From: Bacteroidales bacterium
GTDB lineage: Bacteria > Bacteroidota > Bacteroidia > Bacteroidales > UBA932
Assembly: GCA_017476575.1 (NCBI GenBank)
Contig: JAFUZO010000047.1
Coordinates: 16,640 to 80,639 of the forward strand
Direction: 5' to 3'
DNA: 64,000 nt
Part shown: one piece after another, positions 45,386-54,700 of the stretch
Numbering within the stretch: position 1 is the first letter of the stretch
Layout: every line of letters begins with the position of its first letter
Position numbers and translations under genes: made by a program
Notes under the pieces: model-generated
The model's input: only the letters and a program-made list of their open reading frames with translations
Database searches by the model: none
What the model was told of the DNA's origin: nothing

Positions 45386-47049
45386 AAGAAATCCTCCTGG
45401 CCGCAACCGCTGCAGTCCTCCTCTGCACTCCGGCTGGTGCCGACACCGGCTTCCTGAAAGGCAAGATCCTGAAAATCGGCTCCGACGACGTGGTCGCGGA
45501 GCGGGGCGGAAGTTCGTACTCGCTGTCGCTGGGCGGCCTTTCGCAGCATTCCTCTGTCTCGCTCCTCACCATCGAAAGGGCGTTGGACAAGGCGGCGGAC
45601 GATTCCGGTATCGCGATGGTCTTCCTGAATTTCGACCATTTCCCCATCGGGATGGCCGCCGGTGAGGAAGTCCGGGAACACCTCCGCCGCTTCAGCGCCG
45701 TCGGCAAGCCTGTCGTGGCCTATGGCGCCTCGCTCGGCAACGCCTCCTATTACGTCGCCTCGGCCGCCGACCGGGTGTTCCTGCATCCCCAGGGCAGCGG
45801 GTCCCTCAACGGGATGGCCAGCACGATGCCCTTCGTCAGGGACCTGCTCGACACCCTCGGCATCGACGTGCAGCTGATCCGGCACGGCAAGTTCAAATCG
45901 GCCGGCGAGATGTACATCCGCAACGACATCAGCCCCGAGAACCGGGAGCAGTATGATGTGCTCCTGGGATCGGTCTGGAACGGGTATCTCGAGGCGGTGG
46001 GCGCTTCACGCGGCATCCCCGCCGACAGCCTCTCCGCCTGGGTGGACGGTCTGGCGCTCGGCACGGCGCAGACCTGGCTCGACAAGGGACTTGTGGACGG
46101 GCTGAAGTACCGTGACGAAATGGAACAGTACCTGTGCCACCTGTTCGGCAAGAATTACTCCGACGAGATCAAGACCGTCACCCTCCGGGAGTATGCCGGC
46201 TCCCTCAAGAAAGGTCCCGCCTCCAGGAAGGTCGCCGTCATCTATGCCGACGGCGAGATTGTCCGGAGTAGCGGCGATATCGTCGGGGAGAAGTTAGCGC
46301 ATGAGATTGCCCGGGTCCGGGCCGATTCGACCGTGAAGGCGGTTGTGTTCCGGGTCAATTCCCCTGGCGGGGAAGTGGTGGCCGCCGACATGATCCGCCG
46401 CGAGATCGAACTGCTCGGAAAGGTCAAGCCCGTCATTGCCAGTTACGGCGCCTATGCGGCCTCCGGCGGCTACCTCATTTCGGCCGGATGCCAGAAGATC
46501 TATACTGACCACAACACCCTCACCGGTTCAATCGGTGTGTTCGGGATGGTCCCGAGTTTCGGCCGCGCCATCCGCAAGAACCTCAAGGTGAACATGGTGA
46601 CGGTCGGGACCGGGGCGCACAGCGGCATGGGAAGCGGGATGCAGCCGCTGACGGACGAGGAGCTGCAGTGGTATCAGCAGGAAATCGAAGGCATCTACGA
46701 TACATTCGTCGGCGTGGTGGCCGAGGGGCGTTCGATGACCCGGGAAGCCGTGGACTCCATCGCCCAGGGCCGGGTCTGGTCGGGCCGGGATGCCCTGGCC
46801 ATCGGCCTGTGCGACGAGCGCAGGACCCTGCTCGATGCTGTCGGGGAGGCCGCCCGGCTGGCCGGATTGAAGAAGTACCGCATCGTCACGTATCCCCAGA
46901 ATAAATCATTCCTGGAATCCCTGATGGAGAAGGACGACCCCGCGGATGCACCGCTCGTCATCGCCAAGGGCATCTTCCGTCCCGGATTCAGCGTGATGGC
47001 CCGGATGCCCCATATCCAGATCGACAACCCTTGCCCCTTGCTGCCATGA
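45382..47049 (+). CDS. sppA: Signal peptide peptidase SppA, 67-kDa type
   Basis: SppA degrades cleaved signal peptides at the inner membrane. The 555-aa protein has a signal anchor (about residues 1-20) and two tandem ClpP-like domains. The first half carries the catalytic lysine in RHGKFKSAGEMY; the second carries the nucleophile serine in YGAYAASGGYLISA, preceded by FRVNSPGGEVVAADMI. The start at 45382 gives an ATGA overlap with ribF. The length is that of the tandem form. Confidence 0.93.
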   Translation: MKEILLAATAAVLLCTPAGADTGFLKGKILKIGSDDVVAERGGSSYSLSLGGLSQHSSVSLLTIERALDKAADDSGIAMVFLNFDHFPIGMAAGEEVREHLRRFSAVGKPVVAYGASLGNASYYVASAADRVFLHPQGSGSLNGMASTMPFVRDLLDTLGIDVQLIRHGKFKSAGEMYIRNDISPENREQYDVLLGSVWNGYLEAVGASRGIPADSLSAWVDGLALGTAQTWLDKGLVDGLKYRDEMEQYLCHLFGKNYSDEIKTVTLREYAGSLKKGPASRKVAVIYADGEIVRSSGDIVGEKLAHEIARVRADSTVKAVVFRVNSPGGEVVAADMIRREIELLGKVKPVIASYGAYAASGGYLISAGCQKIYTDHNTLTGSIGVFGMVPSFGRAIRKNLKVNMVTVGTGAHSGMGSGMQPLTDEELQWYQQEIEGIYDTFVGVVAEGRSMTREAVDSIAQGRVWSGRDALAIGLCDERRTLLDAVGEAARLAGLKKYRIVTYPQNKSFLESLMEKDDPADAPLVIAKGIFRPGFSVMARMPHIQIDNPCPLLP

Positions 47050-47837
47050 AAAAGTTGATGCTCCTCTCCTCCCTGTTGTTCTGCCTGGCCGTCTGGGACG
47101 TGTCGGCGCAGACGGATTCCCTCCCGTCCGCCCGGCAGCGGCTGTCGGAAATCGAGGCCTTGACGGTGAAACCCTCCAAGCCCCGCAAGCGGCAGGACAG
47201 CGGGTTGTTCTCCGCCCGGGTGCTGCCCCGCGTCGCCTACGGGCGGCACTGGGTGCAGGGCGACCTCTTCAAGGATGCGTTCGGCCCGTCGTACGGGCTT
47301 TCTCTCGGTGTGCTGAACGGGTCCATCCGCCCGATCTCCTGGCTGTGTGTGACCGCCGGGGTCGACTTCGAATGGAACCGGTACACCCTCCGCAAGGGGA
47401 GTGACTATTTCGACCTCGATGCGTCCGGCGAGGTGCAGATTATGTCCGTCCAGGTCCTGTATGACATCGCGGAGGGCGGAACAGCGGTCTCGCCCCGTCC
47501 GGAATATACCTCTTCGTTGCAGACCTGGTCCCTGGGCATCCCGCTGAACCTGGATTTCCATTTCAGCGCCTTCGGCATGGACCTGGCCGGGCTCCGGATC
47601 GGCGGCGGCCTGTCCTTCCCCTTCACCCGGCTGGGCAGCGTCAGCACCACCTGGAAGTCCGACGGCTCCGACTACACCCGCCGCACCCGCCACGCCCGCA
47701 CCGAAAGCCTGCTGTGGTACTGCCGGGCCGAACTCTACGCCGGCTCGGCCGGCCTCTTCTACCAATACACCCCGCGCCCGGTCCTCCCCGGCACCTCCCT
47801 GCGCTACGGCACCCTCGGCCTCTCCCTCAACTTCTGA
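47046..47837 (+). CDS. Outer-membrane beta-barrel-like protein, unknown function
   Basis: The 263-aa product has a Sec signal peptide (residues 1-22, ending VSAQ). From about residue 55 there are alternating amphipathic strands such as VLPRVAYGRHWVQGDLF, GLSLGVLNGSI and LWYCRAELYAGSAGLFYQYTP, ending in a terminal Phe (LGLSLNF), as in outer-membrane barrels. No specific transport family is recognised. It overlaps sppA by 4 nt and is the last gene of the long xseA-to-barrel run. Confidence 0.75.
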   Translation: MKKLMLLSSLLFCLAVWDVSAQTDSLPSARQRLSEIEALTVKPSKPRKRQDSGLFSARVLPRVAYGRHWVQGDLFKDAFGPSYGLSLGVLNGSIRPISWLCVTAGVDFEWNRYTLRKGSDYFDLDASGEVQIMSVQVLYDIAEGGTAVSPRPEYTSSLQTWSLGIPLNLDFHFSAFGMDLAGLRIGGGLSFPFTRLGSVSTTWKSDGSDYTRRTRHARTESLLWYCRAELYAGSAGLFYQYTPRPVLPGTSLRYGTLGLSLNF

Positions 47838-47867
47838 CCCGCTCCCGTCGGGGAGTGGTGTCCGTCC

Positions 47868-47895
47868 GGACGGGAAAACGCATATTTTCCCGTCC
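47868..47895. repeat. Perfect 11-bp hairpin A
   Basis: GGACGGGAAAA (47868-47878) and TTTTCCCGTCC (47885-47895) pair perfectly around the loop CGCATA. Read on either strand it lies 30 nt after the barrel-gene stop. It could terminate that transcript, although no T run follows the stem. Confidence 0.75.
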
Positions 47896-47918
47896 AAACC
47901 ATCCCGAAAATTACGTTC

Positions 47919-47946
47919 GGGCACGAAAACGACCCTTTTCGTGCCC
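47919..47946. repeat. Perfect 11-bp hairpin B
   Basis: GGGCACGAAAA (47919-47929) and TTTTCGTGCCC (47936-47946) pair perfectly around CGACCC. Same geometry as hairpin A (11-bp stem, 6-nt loop beginning CG, A4/T4 nearest the loop), but a different stem sequence. Between them the segment CCATCCCGAAAATTAC resembles the core of the 118-nt repeats. Confidence 0.75.
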
Positions 47947-48072
47947 GCGCAATCTGTGGAATCATACAAAACGGCGGTAAACTGTCTGATCATGCCTCTC
48001 GTATCCAGGCCATGACGGATATTTTTTAGGCATCTCGGAGGTCGTGCGATATCGTGCGGCCTCTTTCACTGA

Positions 48073-48205
48073 CCACTTCGACAGGAAAACGGCCCTGGGT
48101 GGCTCTCGGTGTGTCGAAGTGGAGGTGTTTTGGGCGGAAACGGGCTTTTTCGCGTCCACTTTGACAGTGGGAGTGACGTGTGTGGCCGATTCCGTGTCGA
48201 AGTGG
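48073..48205. repeat. Alternating inverted-repeat array (CCACTTCGACA / TGTCGAAGTGG)
   Basis: CCACTTCGACA at 48073-48083 faces TGTCGAAGTGG at 48112-48122. CCACTTTGACA at 48156-48166 faces TGTCGAAGTGG at 48195-48205. This gives two consecutive 50-nt stem-loops with equal spacing (28-nt loops). The first loop contains GGGTGGCTCT, also present in the 118-nt repeat core. It is not a CRISPR array: units alternate in orientation. Confidence 0.7.
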
Positions 48206-48431
48206 TTCCGCCCGGTCCGGCCCGTGCCGGGATGAGACCGGAGCCGCGCAGACTGCGGGTGTGGTTTCGGGTGGCTGGTCCTGGCGGATATCGTGCTGCC
48301 AATCAATGGTTTGCGGGGTGAAGGGGTGCAACGCAGGGTGCACCGCTGTACCTCTGATTCTGCTGATAATCAATCGCTTGCGTGCCAGAAAAAATCCAAG
48401 CGGGGAATGCGTGGATTTCCGAAATATTTGT

Positions 48432-48439
48432 TATCTTTG
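48432..48439 (+). promoter_or_regulatory. -7 element of the greA promoter
   Basis: TATCTTTG lies 78 nt before the greA start. No convincing -33 element is present. It implies a leader of about 70 nt. Confidence 0.6.
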
Positions 48440-48452
48440 CAAATGAAGGAGG

Positions 48453-48486
48453 CGGCGACCGTGGTACCGGTCGTCGACTGCTTTTT
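48453..48486 (+). terminator. Terminator-like hairpin in the greA leader
   Basis: CGGCGACCG (48453-48461) pairs with CGGTCGTCG (48468-48476), including one G-U pair, around a 6-nt loop. A five-T run follows at 48482-48486. It would start about 7 nt into the transcript and lies 32 nt before the greA ATG, so it could act as an attenuator. Confidence 0.5.
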
Positions 48487-48517
48487 AGTTGCGTAAACAG
48501 ATAAAAGATATAACATT

Positions 48518-48985
48518 ATGGCAATCGAGTACATGACCCAGTCGGGGTACGACAAACTCAAGAAGGAACTCGCTGATGCGTTGGCACAGCGGCCGGTGAT
48601 CTCTGCGGCCATCGCGGAGGCGCGGGAGAAGGGCGACCTCTCCGAAAATGCGGAATACGATGCGGCACGGGATGCCCAGGGCCTCCTGGAGGTCAAGATC
48701 GCCCGCCTCAAGGACAAGGTGGCCAACGCCCGGGTCATCGACGAGTCCAAACTCTCGACCGAGACGGTCCAGCTCCTTTCCAAGGTGAAGGTGGAGAACC
48801 TGTCCGCCAAGATGAAGATGGAGTTCCAGATCGTGGGCGAGTCCGAGGCCGACTTCTCCAAGGGGCTCCTTTCCGCCTCCACCCCCATCGGGAAGGCCCT
48901 CATCGGCCACGCCAAGGGCGAGACGGTCGAGGCCAAGGTCCCGAGCGGCATCATGAAGTTCAAAATCCTTGACATTTCCCTGTGA
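48518..48985 (+). CDS. greA: Transcript cleavage factor GreA
   Basis: GreA rescues backtracked RNA polymerase by stimulating transcript cleavage. The 155-aa protein has the N-terminal coiled coil with the conserved tip EAREKGDLSENAEYDAARD and the FKBP-like C-terminal domain (ASTPIGKALIGHAKGE). Length is normal. The stop overlaps the HIT gene start (TGATG). Confidence 0.97.
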   Translation: MAIEYMTQSGYDKLKKELADALAQRPVISAAIAEAREKGDLSENAEYDAARDAQGLLEVKIARLKDKVANARVIDESKLSTETVQLLSKVKVENLSAKMKMEFQIVGESEADFSKGLLSASTPIGKALIGHAKGETVEAKVPSGIMKFKILDISL

Positions 48986-49389
48986 TGGCTACGGTGTTCA
49001 CGAAAATCGCCGCCGGCGAGATTCCTTCCTACAAGTGCGCGGAGAACGAGGACTTCTACGCCTTCCTCGACATCGCACCGCTCGCGAAGGGACATACCCT
49101 CGTCATCCCCAAGCATGTTGAGGACGACTACATCTTCCACCTGGACGAGAAGACCTACGAGGGGCTGGTGAAGTTCACCCGCGAGGTCGCCGTCGCCCTC
49201 AAGAAGGCGGTGCCCTGCCAGCGGGTCGGCGTGGCCGTCCTGGGCATGGAAGTGCCGCATACCCACATCCATCTCGTGCCGATGCAGTCGGAGGCCGACA
49301 TGGATTTCCGCAAGCCGAAACTCGACGTGCCGGCCGAGGAGATGAAACAGATCGCCGACGCCATCCTTGCCGCCTATGAAAACCGTTAG
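48985..49389 (+). CDS. HIT family nucleotide-binding protein
   Basis: HIT proteins hydrolyse or transfer nucleotide phosphoramidates and related AMP conjugates. The 134-aa product begins TVFTKIAAGEIPSYK, the typical histidine-triad start, has KGHTLVIPKHV, and ends with the triad as VPHTHIHLVPM. The ATG at 48985 shares its A with the greA stop; a GTG one codon earlier is possible. The specific substrate cannot be assigned. Confidence 0.93.
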   Translation: MATVFTKIAAGEIPSYKCAENEDFYAFLDIAPLAKGHTLVIPKHVEDDYIFHLDEKTYEGLVKFTREVAVALKKAVPCQRVGVAVLGMEVPHTHIHLVPMQSEADMDFRKPKLDVPAEEMKQIADAILAAYENR

Positions 49390-50488
49390 ACCCCTCATCG
49401 CCACCCTGGCCGCCCTCGGCCTGGCCTCCTGCGGACCGAAGACCGTCGTTGAAGGAACCCTTCAGGACAAGGGCGGGGCCGATATCGTCGTGAAGCTCTT
49501 GGATATCAACAAGTATCAGGTCCTTGACACGGTGAAGACCGACGTCAAGGGCGCCTATCGCTATGCGGCCGATATCGAGAAGGGACAGCCCGAGTTCATC
49601 TACCTGTTCTACGGTGATCGCAAGATCGCCTCTCTGCTGGTGGAGCAGGGCGACCGGATCCGGGTCGTCTCCGACACCCTGGGCAACGCGACGGTGGAAG
49701 GCTCCGAGGCCTCCCGGGAACTCCAGGAACTGGAGGGGGACTACGCCCAGTTCCTCAGCGACATGTACCGGACTTCCCTCCGCAGCGATGCCGAGGCCTC
49801 CCAGGACCTCTCCCGCCGCTATGTGGAATACTACCGCCGGTGTGTCACCTACGTGATGACCCATTCCAAGTCCCTGACCGCGGTCCCGGTCCTGTTCCAG
49901 CAGGTCGACGAGGGCTTCCCCGTGTTCAACCAGGCGACGGACGCCCTCCTGTTCCGGAATGTCTGCGACTCCCTGCGGACGGTCTATCCCGAGTCCCGCT
50001 ATGTCAAGGCGCTGGACCGCGAGGCGGAGCGCCGCCAGAATGCGATGGAGATCGGGATGAAACTGCGCAGTGCCGGCGAGGTCGGTTTCCTGGACATCGA
50101 ACTGCCGTCACCCGACGGGATGATGCGGAAACTCTCCGAGGTGGAGGGCAAGGTCGTGATGCTGTATTTCTGGGCGTCGACCGGTGCGCAGAAGATGTTC
50201 AATCTGGATGCGCTCCTTCCTCTCTACGACGATTTCCACGGCCGCGGCCTCGAAATCTTCGCCGTCTCCTTCGATGTGGACAAGACGGCCTGGGCTACGG
50301 CGGTCCGCAACCAGCGGCTTCCGTGGGTCAATGTCTGTGACACGCGCGGCATTGCTTCGCCGTATGTCAACCTGTACAGGGTTGCGGAACTGCCGATGGT
50401 CTATTTCATCGTGGACGGAGCCATCGACGGCAATGCCCGGGTGACGGACATCGCCTCCATCCGGAAGTATCTGGAAGGCAAACTCTAA
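49376..50488 (+). CDS. TlpA/thioredoxin-like lipoprotein with lost CXXC motif
   Basis: The 370-aa product has a lipoprotein signal (LGLASCG, Cys near residue 18), an N-terminal DUF4369-like beta domain (VVEGTLQDKGGADIVVKLLD), a helical middle, and a C-terminal thioredoxin-like domain (VEGKVVMLYFWASTGAQKMFNL). In TlpA proteins the segment after FWA carries WCxxC; here it is STGAQ, so no redox cysteines remain. It is probably not a disulfide oxidoreductase. It overlaps the HIT gene by 14 nt and its stop overlaps that of tsaB. Confidence 0.82.
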   Translation: MKTVRPLIATLAALGLASCGPKTVVEGTLQDKGGADIVVKLLDINKYQVLDTVKTDVKGAYRYAADIEKGQPEFIYLFYGDRKIASLLVEQGDRIRVVSDTLGNATVEGSEASRELQELEGDYAQFLSDMYRTSLRSDAEASQDLSRRYVEYYRRCVTYVMTHSKSLTAVPVLFQQVDEGFPVFNQATDALLFRNVCDSLRTVYPESRYVKALDREAERRQNAMEIGMKLRSAGEVGFLDIELPSPDGMMRKLSEVEGKVVMLYFWASTGAQKMFNLDALLPLYDDFHGRGLEIFAVSFDVDKTAWATAVRNQRLPWVNVCDTRGIASPYVNLYRVAELPMVYFIVDGAIDGNARVTDIASIRKYLEGKL

Positions 50489-51177
50489 AACAGTTTCTTG
50501 CGGCTGACGGTCGCAATGAAATCCTTGAGATAGGACGGTTCGAAGTACGCGATGTCTTCGAACCGTTGTTGCTGCCAGGCGGCCTCGGCGAGGCGGGCCA
50601 TGGCGGCGGCTTCCGGGAAGGCCTCCACGAAGCGGGCGTTCGCCGAGGCGAGGACCGGGGCGCACTTGGCGGCGCCGTCCCCGATGAACAGGACCGGCCC
50701 GGCGGCGAGTTCGTCGGCGAAACTGCCTGTCTCGATGATTTCCGGCCGGGTCTCCCGGACCTGGACCCCCTCCGGCGTGAACACGGCGCTGTAGACCTCC
50801 ATCCGCCGCGCGTCGATCATCGGGACGATGGCGCGGCATCCCTCCGGAACAAGCCCTCCTTCACGGGCCTGCTGCACCAGCGTGTCCAGGGTGCCGACGG
50901 CGATGAGCGGGATGCCTGCGCCGAAACAGAGCCCCTTGGCCGTTGAGACACCGACCCGGAGTCCCGTATAGGAACCCGGTCCTTTGCCGACGCAGACGGC
51001 ATCGAGTTCTCGGACCGTAAGCCCTCCGGCGTCCAGGACTTCCTTGACGAGCGGGGCGGTAAGGGCGGCGTGCATGCGCGGCGTGCCGCAGATGCGGCTT
51101 TCGACGACATTCCCGTCGACGGAAAGGGCGGTGGAGAGTTGGGCCGTCGAGGTCTCGATAAGAAGGATACGTGCCAT
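50485..51177 (-). CDS. tsaB: tRNA threonylcarbamoyladenosine biosynthesis protein TsaB
   Basis: TsaB is the scaffold partner of TsaD in making t6A37 in tRNA. The 230-aa protein starts ILLIETSTAQLSTALS and has VGKGPGSYTGLRVGVSTAKGLCFG, the family signature. The length is typical. It follows cvpA by 3 nt on the minus strand and converges on the TlpA-like gene with overlapping stop codons. Confidence 0.94.
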   Translation of the reverse strand: MARILLIETSTAQLSTALSVDGNVVESRICGTPRMHAALTAPLVKEVLDAGGLTVRELDAVCVGKGPGSYTGLRVGVSTAKGLCFGAGIPLIAVGTLDTLVQQAREGGLVPEGCRAIVPMIDARRMEVYSAVFTPEGVQVRETRPEIIETGSFADELAAGPVLFIGDGAAKCAPVLASANARFVEAFPEAAAMARLAEAAWQQQRFEDIAYFEPSYLKDFIATVSRKKLF

Positions 51178-51180
51178 GGG

Positions 51181-51675
51181 CTATTGTTTCAAAAGCAACT
51201 CTTTGAGGTAGGGGAAGACGAAATAACCGAGGTCTTTGAGCGGTCCGTACAGGATCGACTGGCCGAGGGTGTCCTCGGGGACCAGGGCGAACTTGACATT
51301 GAGCGTATCGAACAGGATGATGACGACGCTGAGGACCAGGGCCGTCACGAGGCAGGCGAAGACCAGTCCCAGCGACCGGTCGAGCCATCCGAGGAGGGCC
51401 ATCTCCACGATGCGGGTGAGCAGTTTCGCAAGCAGCAGGGCCCCATAGGCAGCGGCGACGAGGATGAGGGCGAAGGCGACGACGTTCAGCACCGTCTCGG
51501 AGATGTCCAGGTAGGGTTTCAGCCAGGTGCAGACCAGGCCGGAGAACCGGAAGGCCGCCCAGACGCCCAGGATGACCCCGGCCAGGCAGAGGACCTGTTC
51601 GAGGAAGCCCTTGGAAAGGCCGCGGACGAGGCCCGGGATGAAGCAGACGGCGATGACGATGTCAAGTACGTGCAT
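51181..51675 (-). CDS. cvpA: CvpA family membrane protein
   Basis: The 164-aa product has four hydrophobic segments and the CvpA pattern at its start (VLDIVIAVCFIPGLVRGLSKGF, split by a short loop), then LDRSLGLVFAC in the centre. CvpA proteins are linked to colicin V production and stress tolerance, without a settled function. The start at 51675 is set by the conserved MHVLDI; longer frames run into the ileS promoter. It is divergent from ileS and coupled to tsaB. Confidence 0.88.
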   Translation of the reverse strand: MHVLDIVIAVCFIPGLVRGLSKGFLEQVLCLAGVILGVWAAFRFSGLVCTWLKPYLDISETVLNVVAFALILVAAAYGALLLAKLLTRIVEMALLGWLDRSLGLVFACLVTALVLSVVIILFDTLNVKFALVPEDTLGQSILYGPLKDLGYFVFPYLKELLLKQ

Positions 51676-51701
51676 GGCTTTGATAAAACCAGTTAAATTG
51701 C

Positions 51702-51709
51702 TATCTTTG
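51702..51709 (+). promoter_or_regulatory. -7 element of the ileS promoter
   Basis: TATCTTTG on the plus strand is 36 nt before the ileS start and overlaps the leader of the divergent cvpA gene. Confidence 0.65.
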
Positions 51710-51726
51710 CAAACTTTAATGGAGTG

Positions 51727-51734
51727 CAAAATTA
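51727..51734 (-). promoter_or_regulatory. -7 element of the cvpA-tsaB promoter
   Basis: Minus-strand TAATTTTG fits TAnnTTTG and lies 51 nt before cvpA. It faces the ileS promoter; the two transcripts would overlap by roughly 5-20 nt, so the genes may compete for RNA polymerase. Confidence 0.55.
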
Positions 51735-51745
51735 GACAAAAAAAT

Positions 51746-54700
51746 ATGACATTCAAAGAGTATAAGGGTCTTGATCTGGTTTCGACGGGAAATACCGTCC
51801 TGGAGCGCTGGTTGCGCGACCGCGCGTTCGAGAAGTCCCTGGAACTCCGGGAAGGGGCTCCTGCATTCGTCTTCTTCGAGGGGCCGCCTTCCGCCAACGG
51901 CATGCCGGGCATCCACCATGTGATGGCGCGTTCCATCAAGGATGCCATCTGCCGGTACAAGACCCAGACGGGCTACAAGGTGGACCGCCGGGCCGGTTGG
52001 GACACCCACGGCCTGCCGGTGGAGATCGGGGTCGAGAAGAAACTCGGGATCCACAAGGAAGACATCGGCACGAAGATCTCCGTGGAGGAGTACAACGCCA
52101 CCTGCCGCCGGGAAGTGATGAAATACACCGCGGAATGGGTCAACCTGACCCGCCGCATCGGTTACTGGGTGGACATGGACGACCCGTACATCACCTACGA
52201 CAACCGCTATATCGAGACGCTGTGGTACCTGCTGAAGGATATCTACGGCAAGGGCCTCCTGTACAAGGGCTACACCATCCAGCCGTACTCGCCGTCCGAC
52301 GGCACCGGGCTCAGTTCCCACGAACTCAACCAGCCGGGCTGCTACAAGGATGTGACCGACACGACGGCGACCGTCCAGTTCGAGGTGATCAAGGACGGAC
52401 GTTCCCAGCCGCTCTTCGGCACCGAGTCCGTCCCGGTCTACTTCCTCGCCTGGACGACGACCCCGTGGACCCTTCCCTCCAACACTGCCCTGTGCGTCGG
52501 CCCGGACATCGAGTATGTCCGCGTCCTCTCGTTCAACCAGTACACCGGCGCCCCGGCCGTCTATGTCGTGGCCAAGGCCCTCGTCGGCGCCTGGTTCAAC
52601 CCCAAGGGCGAAAATGTTCCGCTCGAGAGCTGGACGAAGGGCGATAAGATCATTCCCTACAAGGTTCTGGATGGCACTTTCAAGGGATCCGACCTCGTGG
52701 GCGCCCGTTACCATCAGCTGATTCCCTGGTTCCGTCCGGACGGCGACGCCTTCCGGGTCATCGCCGGCGACTATGTCACGACCGAGGACGGTACGGGCAT
52801 CGTCCATATCGCCCCGACCTTCGGCGCGGACGACAAGCGGGTCGCTGCAGCCGCGGGTATCGTCGGCATCATGCCGAAGGACAAGGACGGAAACCGCCAC
52901 GCCCAGGTGGACCTCACCGGCCGCTTCTACCGGCTGGAGGACCTCGACCCGGCGTATGTCGCCGCTTTCGTCGATCCCTCCTATGCTGAATTCGCAGGAC
53001 GCTATGTCAAGAACGCCTTCGACGACAGCCTTCCGGCCGAAGCACCGACTCTGGACCTGGACCTCTGCCTCATGATGAAGGCCGACGGGCGGCTGTTCCG
53101 CATGCAGAAGCATGTCCACAGTTATCCGCACAGCTGGCGGACCGACAAGCCGGTCCTCTACTATCCGCTCGACTCATGGTTCATCAAGACCTCGGCCGTC
53201 AAGGACGAGATGGTCGCCCTCAACCGGCTGATCCGCTGGAAGCCGGAATCCACCGGCACCGGCCGCTTCGGCCAGTGGCTCGAGAACATCCAGGACTGGA
53301 ACCTCAGCCGCAGCCGCTTCTGGGGCACACCACTTCCCATCTGGCGCACCGAAGACGGCCGCGAGGAAAAGTGCATCGGATCCGCCGCCGAACTCTACGC
53401 CGAGATCGACAAGGCCGTCGCGGCCGGCATCATGGCCTCCAACCCGCTACGAGACAAGGGCTTCGACCCGGACGACATGAGCCGGGAGAACTATGACCGT
53501 ATCGACCTTCACCGCCCCTATGTGGACAATATCTTCCTCGTCTCTGCATCCGGAAAGAAGATGGTCCGCGAAAGCGACCTGATTGACGTGTGGTTCGATT
53601 CCGGCGTCATGCCCTACGCCCAGGAAGGCCTGCGCGGCCTCCACGGCGGGAAGTTCGGGGCAACCGCCGACTTCATCGCCGAGGGCGTCGACCAGACGCG
53701 CGGGTGGTTCTACACCCTCCATGCCATCCATACGATGGTCAGTGGGACACCGGCCTTCAAACGGGTGATTTCCAACGGCCTGGTGCTCGACAAGACCGGC
53801 AACAAGATGTCCAAGCGTCTCGGTAACGCCGTCGACCCGTTCAAGGCTTTGGATACATACGGAGCTGATGCCCTCCGCTGGTACATGCTCACCAACGCCG
53901 AGCCGTGGGACAACCTCAAATTCGACGAAAGCGGTGTCGACGAGGTGCGCCGTAAGTTCTTCGGCACTCTCTACAACACCTACGCCTTTTTCGCCCTCTA
54001 CGCCAACATCGACCGGTTCGACCCGGCGGCGGAGGCGGTCCCGTACGGACAGCGTCCCGAAATCGACCGTTGGATTATTTCCAGCCTGCATACGCTCATC
54101 GGCCAGGTCCGGTCCGCCTATGAGGATTACGATGTCAAGACGGCCGGCCGCCTGATCCAAGATTTCGTCTGCGACCAGGTGTCCAACTGGTACGTCCGTC
54201 TCAACCGCAAGCGCTTCTGGGGCGGCGGCATGACGCAGGACAAACTGGCGGCCTACCAGACCCTCCACGAGGTCCTGTGCAACGTGGCCGTCCTGGCTGC
54301 TCCCATCGCGCCGTTCTTCATGGACCAGTTGTACCTGGATCTCGGCGGCGCCGAGGCATCCGTCCACTATGTCCTGATGCCGGAGGCGGATCCTTCTGTC
54401 ATCGACAAGGACCTGGAAGCACGGGTGGATCTTTCCCAGCGGGCTGTTTCGCTGGTGCTGGCTCTCCGCAAGAAGGTGGGTATCCCGGTCCGGCAGCCGC
54501 TCCGCAAGATGATCGTCCCGGTCATTTCCGGCCAGATCCGCAGCCTTCTCGAAGCCGTCCAGACGTCCATCCTGAACGAGGTGAACGTCAAGGAGATGGA
54601 GTTTGTGGAGGATACGACGGGCATCATCACCAAGAAGATCAAACCGGCCTTCAAGACCCTCGGCAAGGTGTACGGGGCCCGCATGAAGGAGATTGCCGCT

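Larger units (their letters stand above)
47838..48431. other. Gene-free, structure-rich intergenic region
   Basis: About 600 nt without a credible gene on either strand: short frames here have no start context or similarity. It holds two perfect 11-bp hairpins (47868-47895 and 47919-47946), a pair of alternating inverted repeats (48073-48205), and smaller palindromes such as GGTGCA/TGCACC near 48325-48345. The structures suggest repeat elements or non-coding RNA rather than coding sequence. Confidence 0.7.

Noticed and set aside
48073..48205. CRISPR-like array
   Set aside because: Units alternate in orientation, there are only four, and no cas genes are present.
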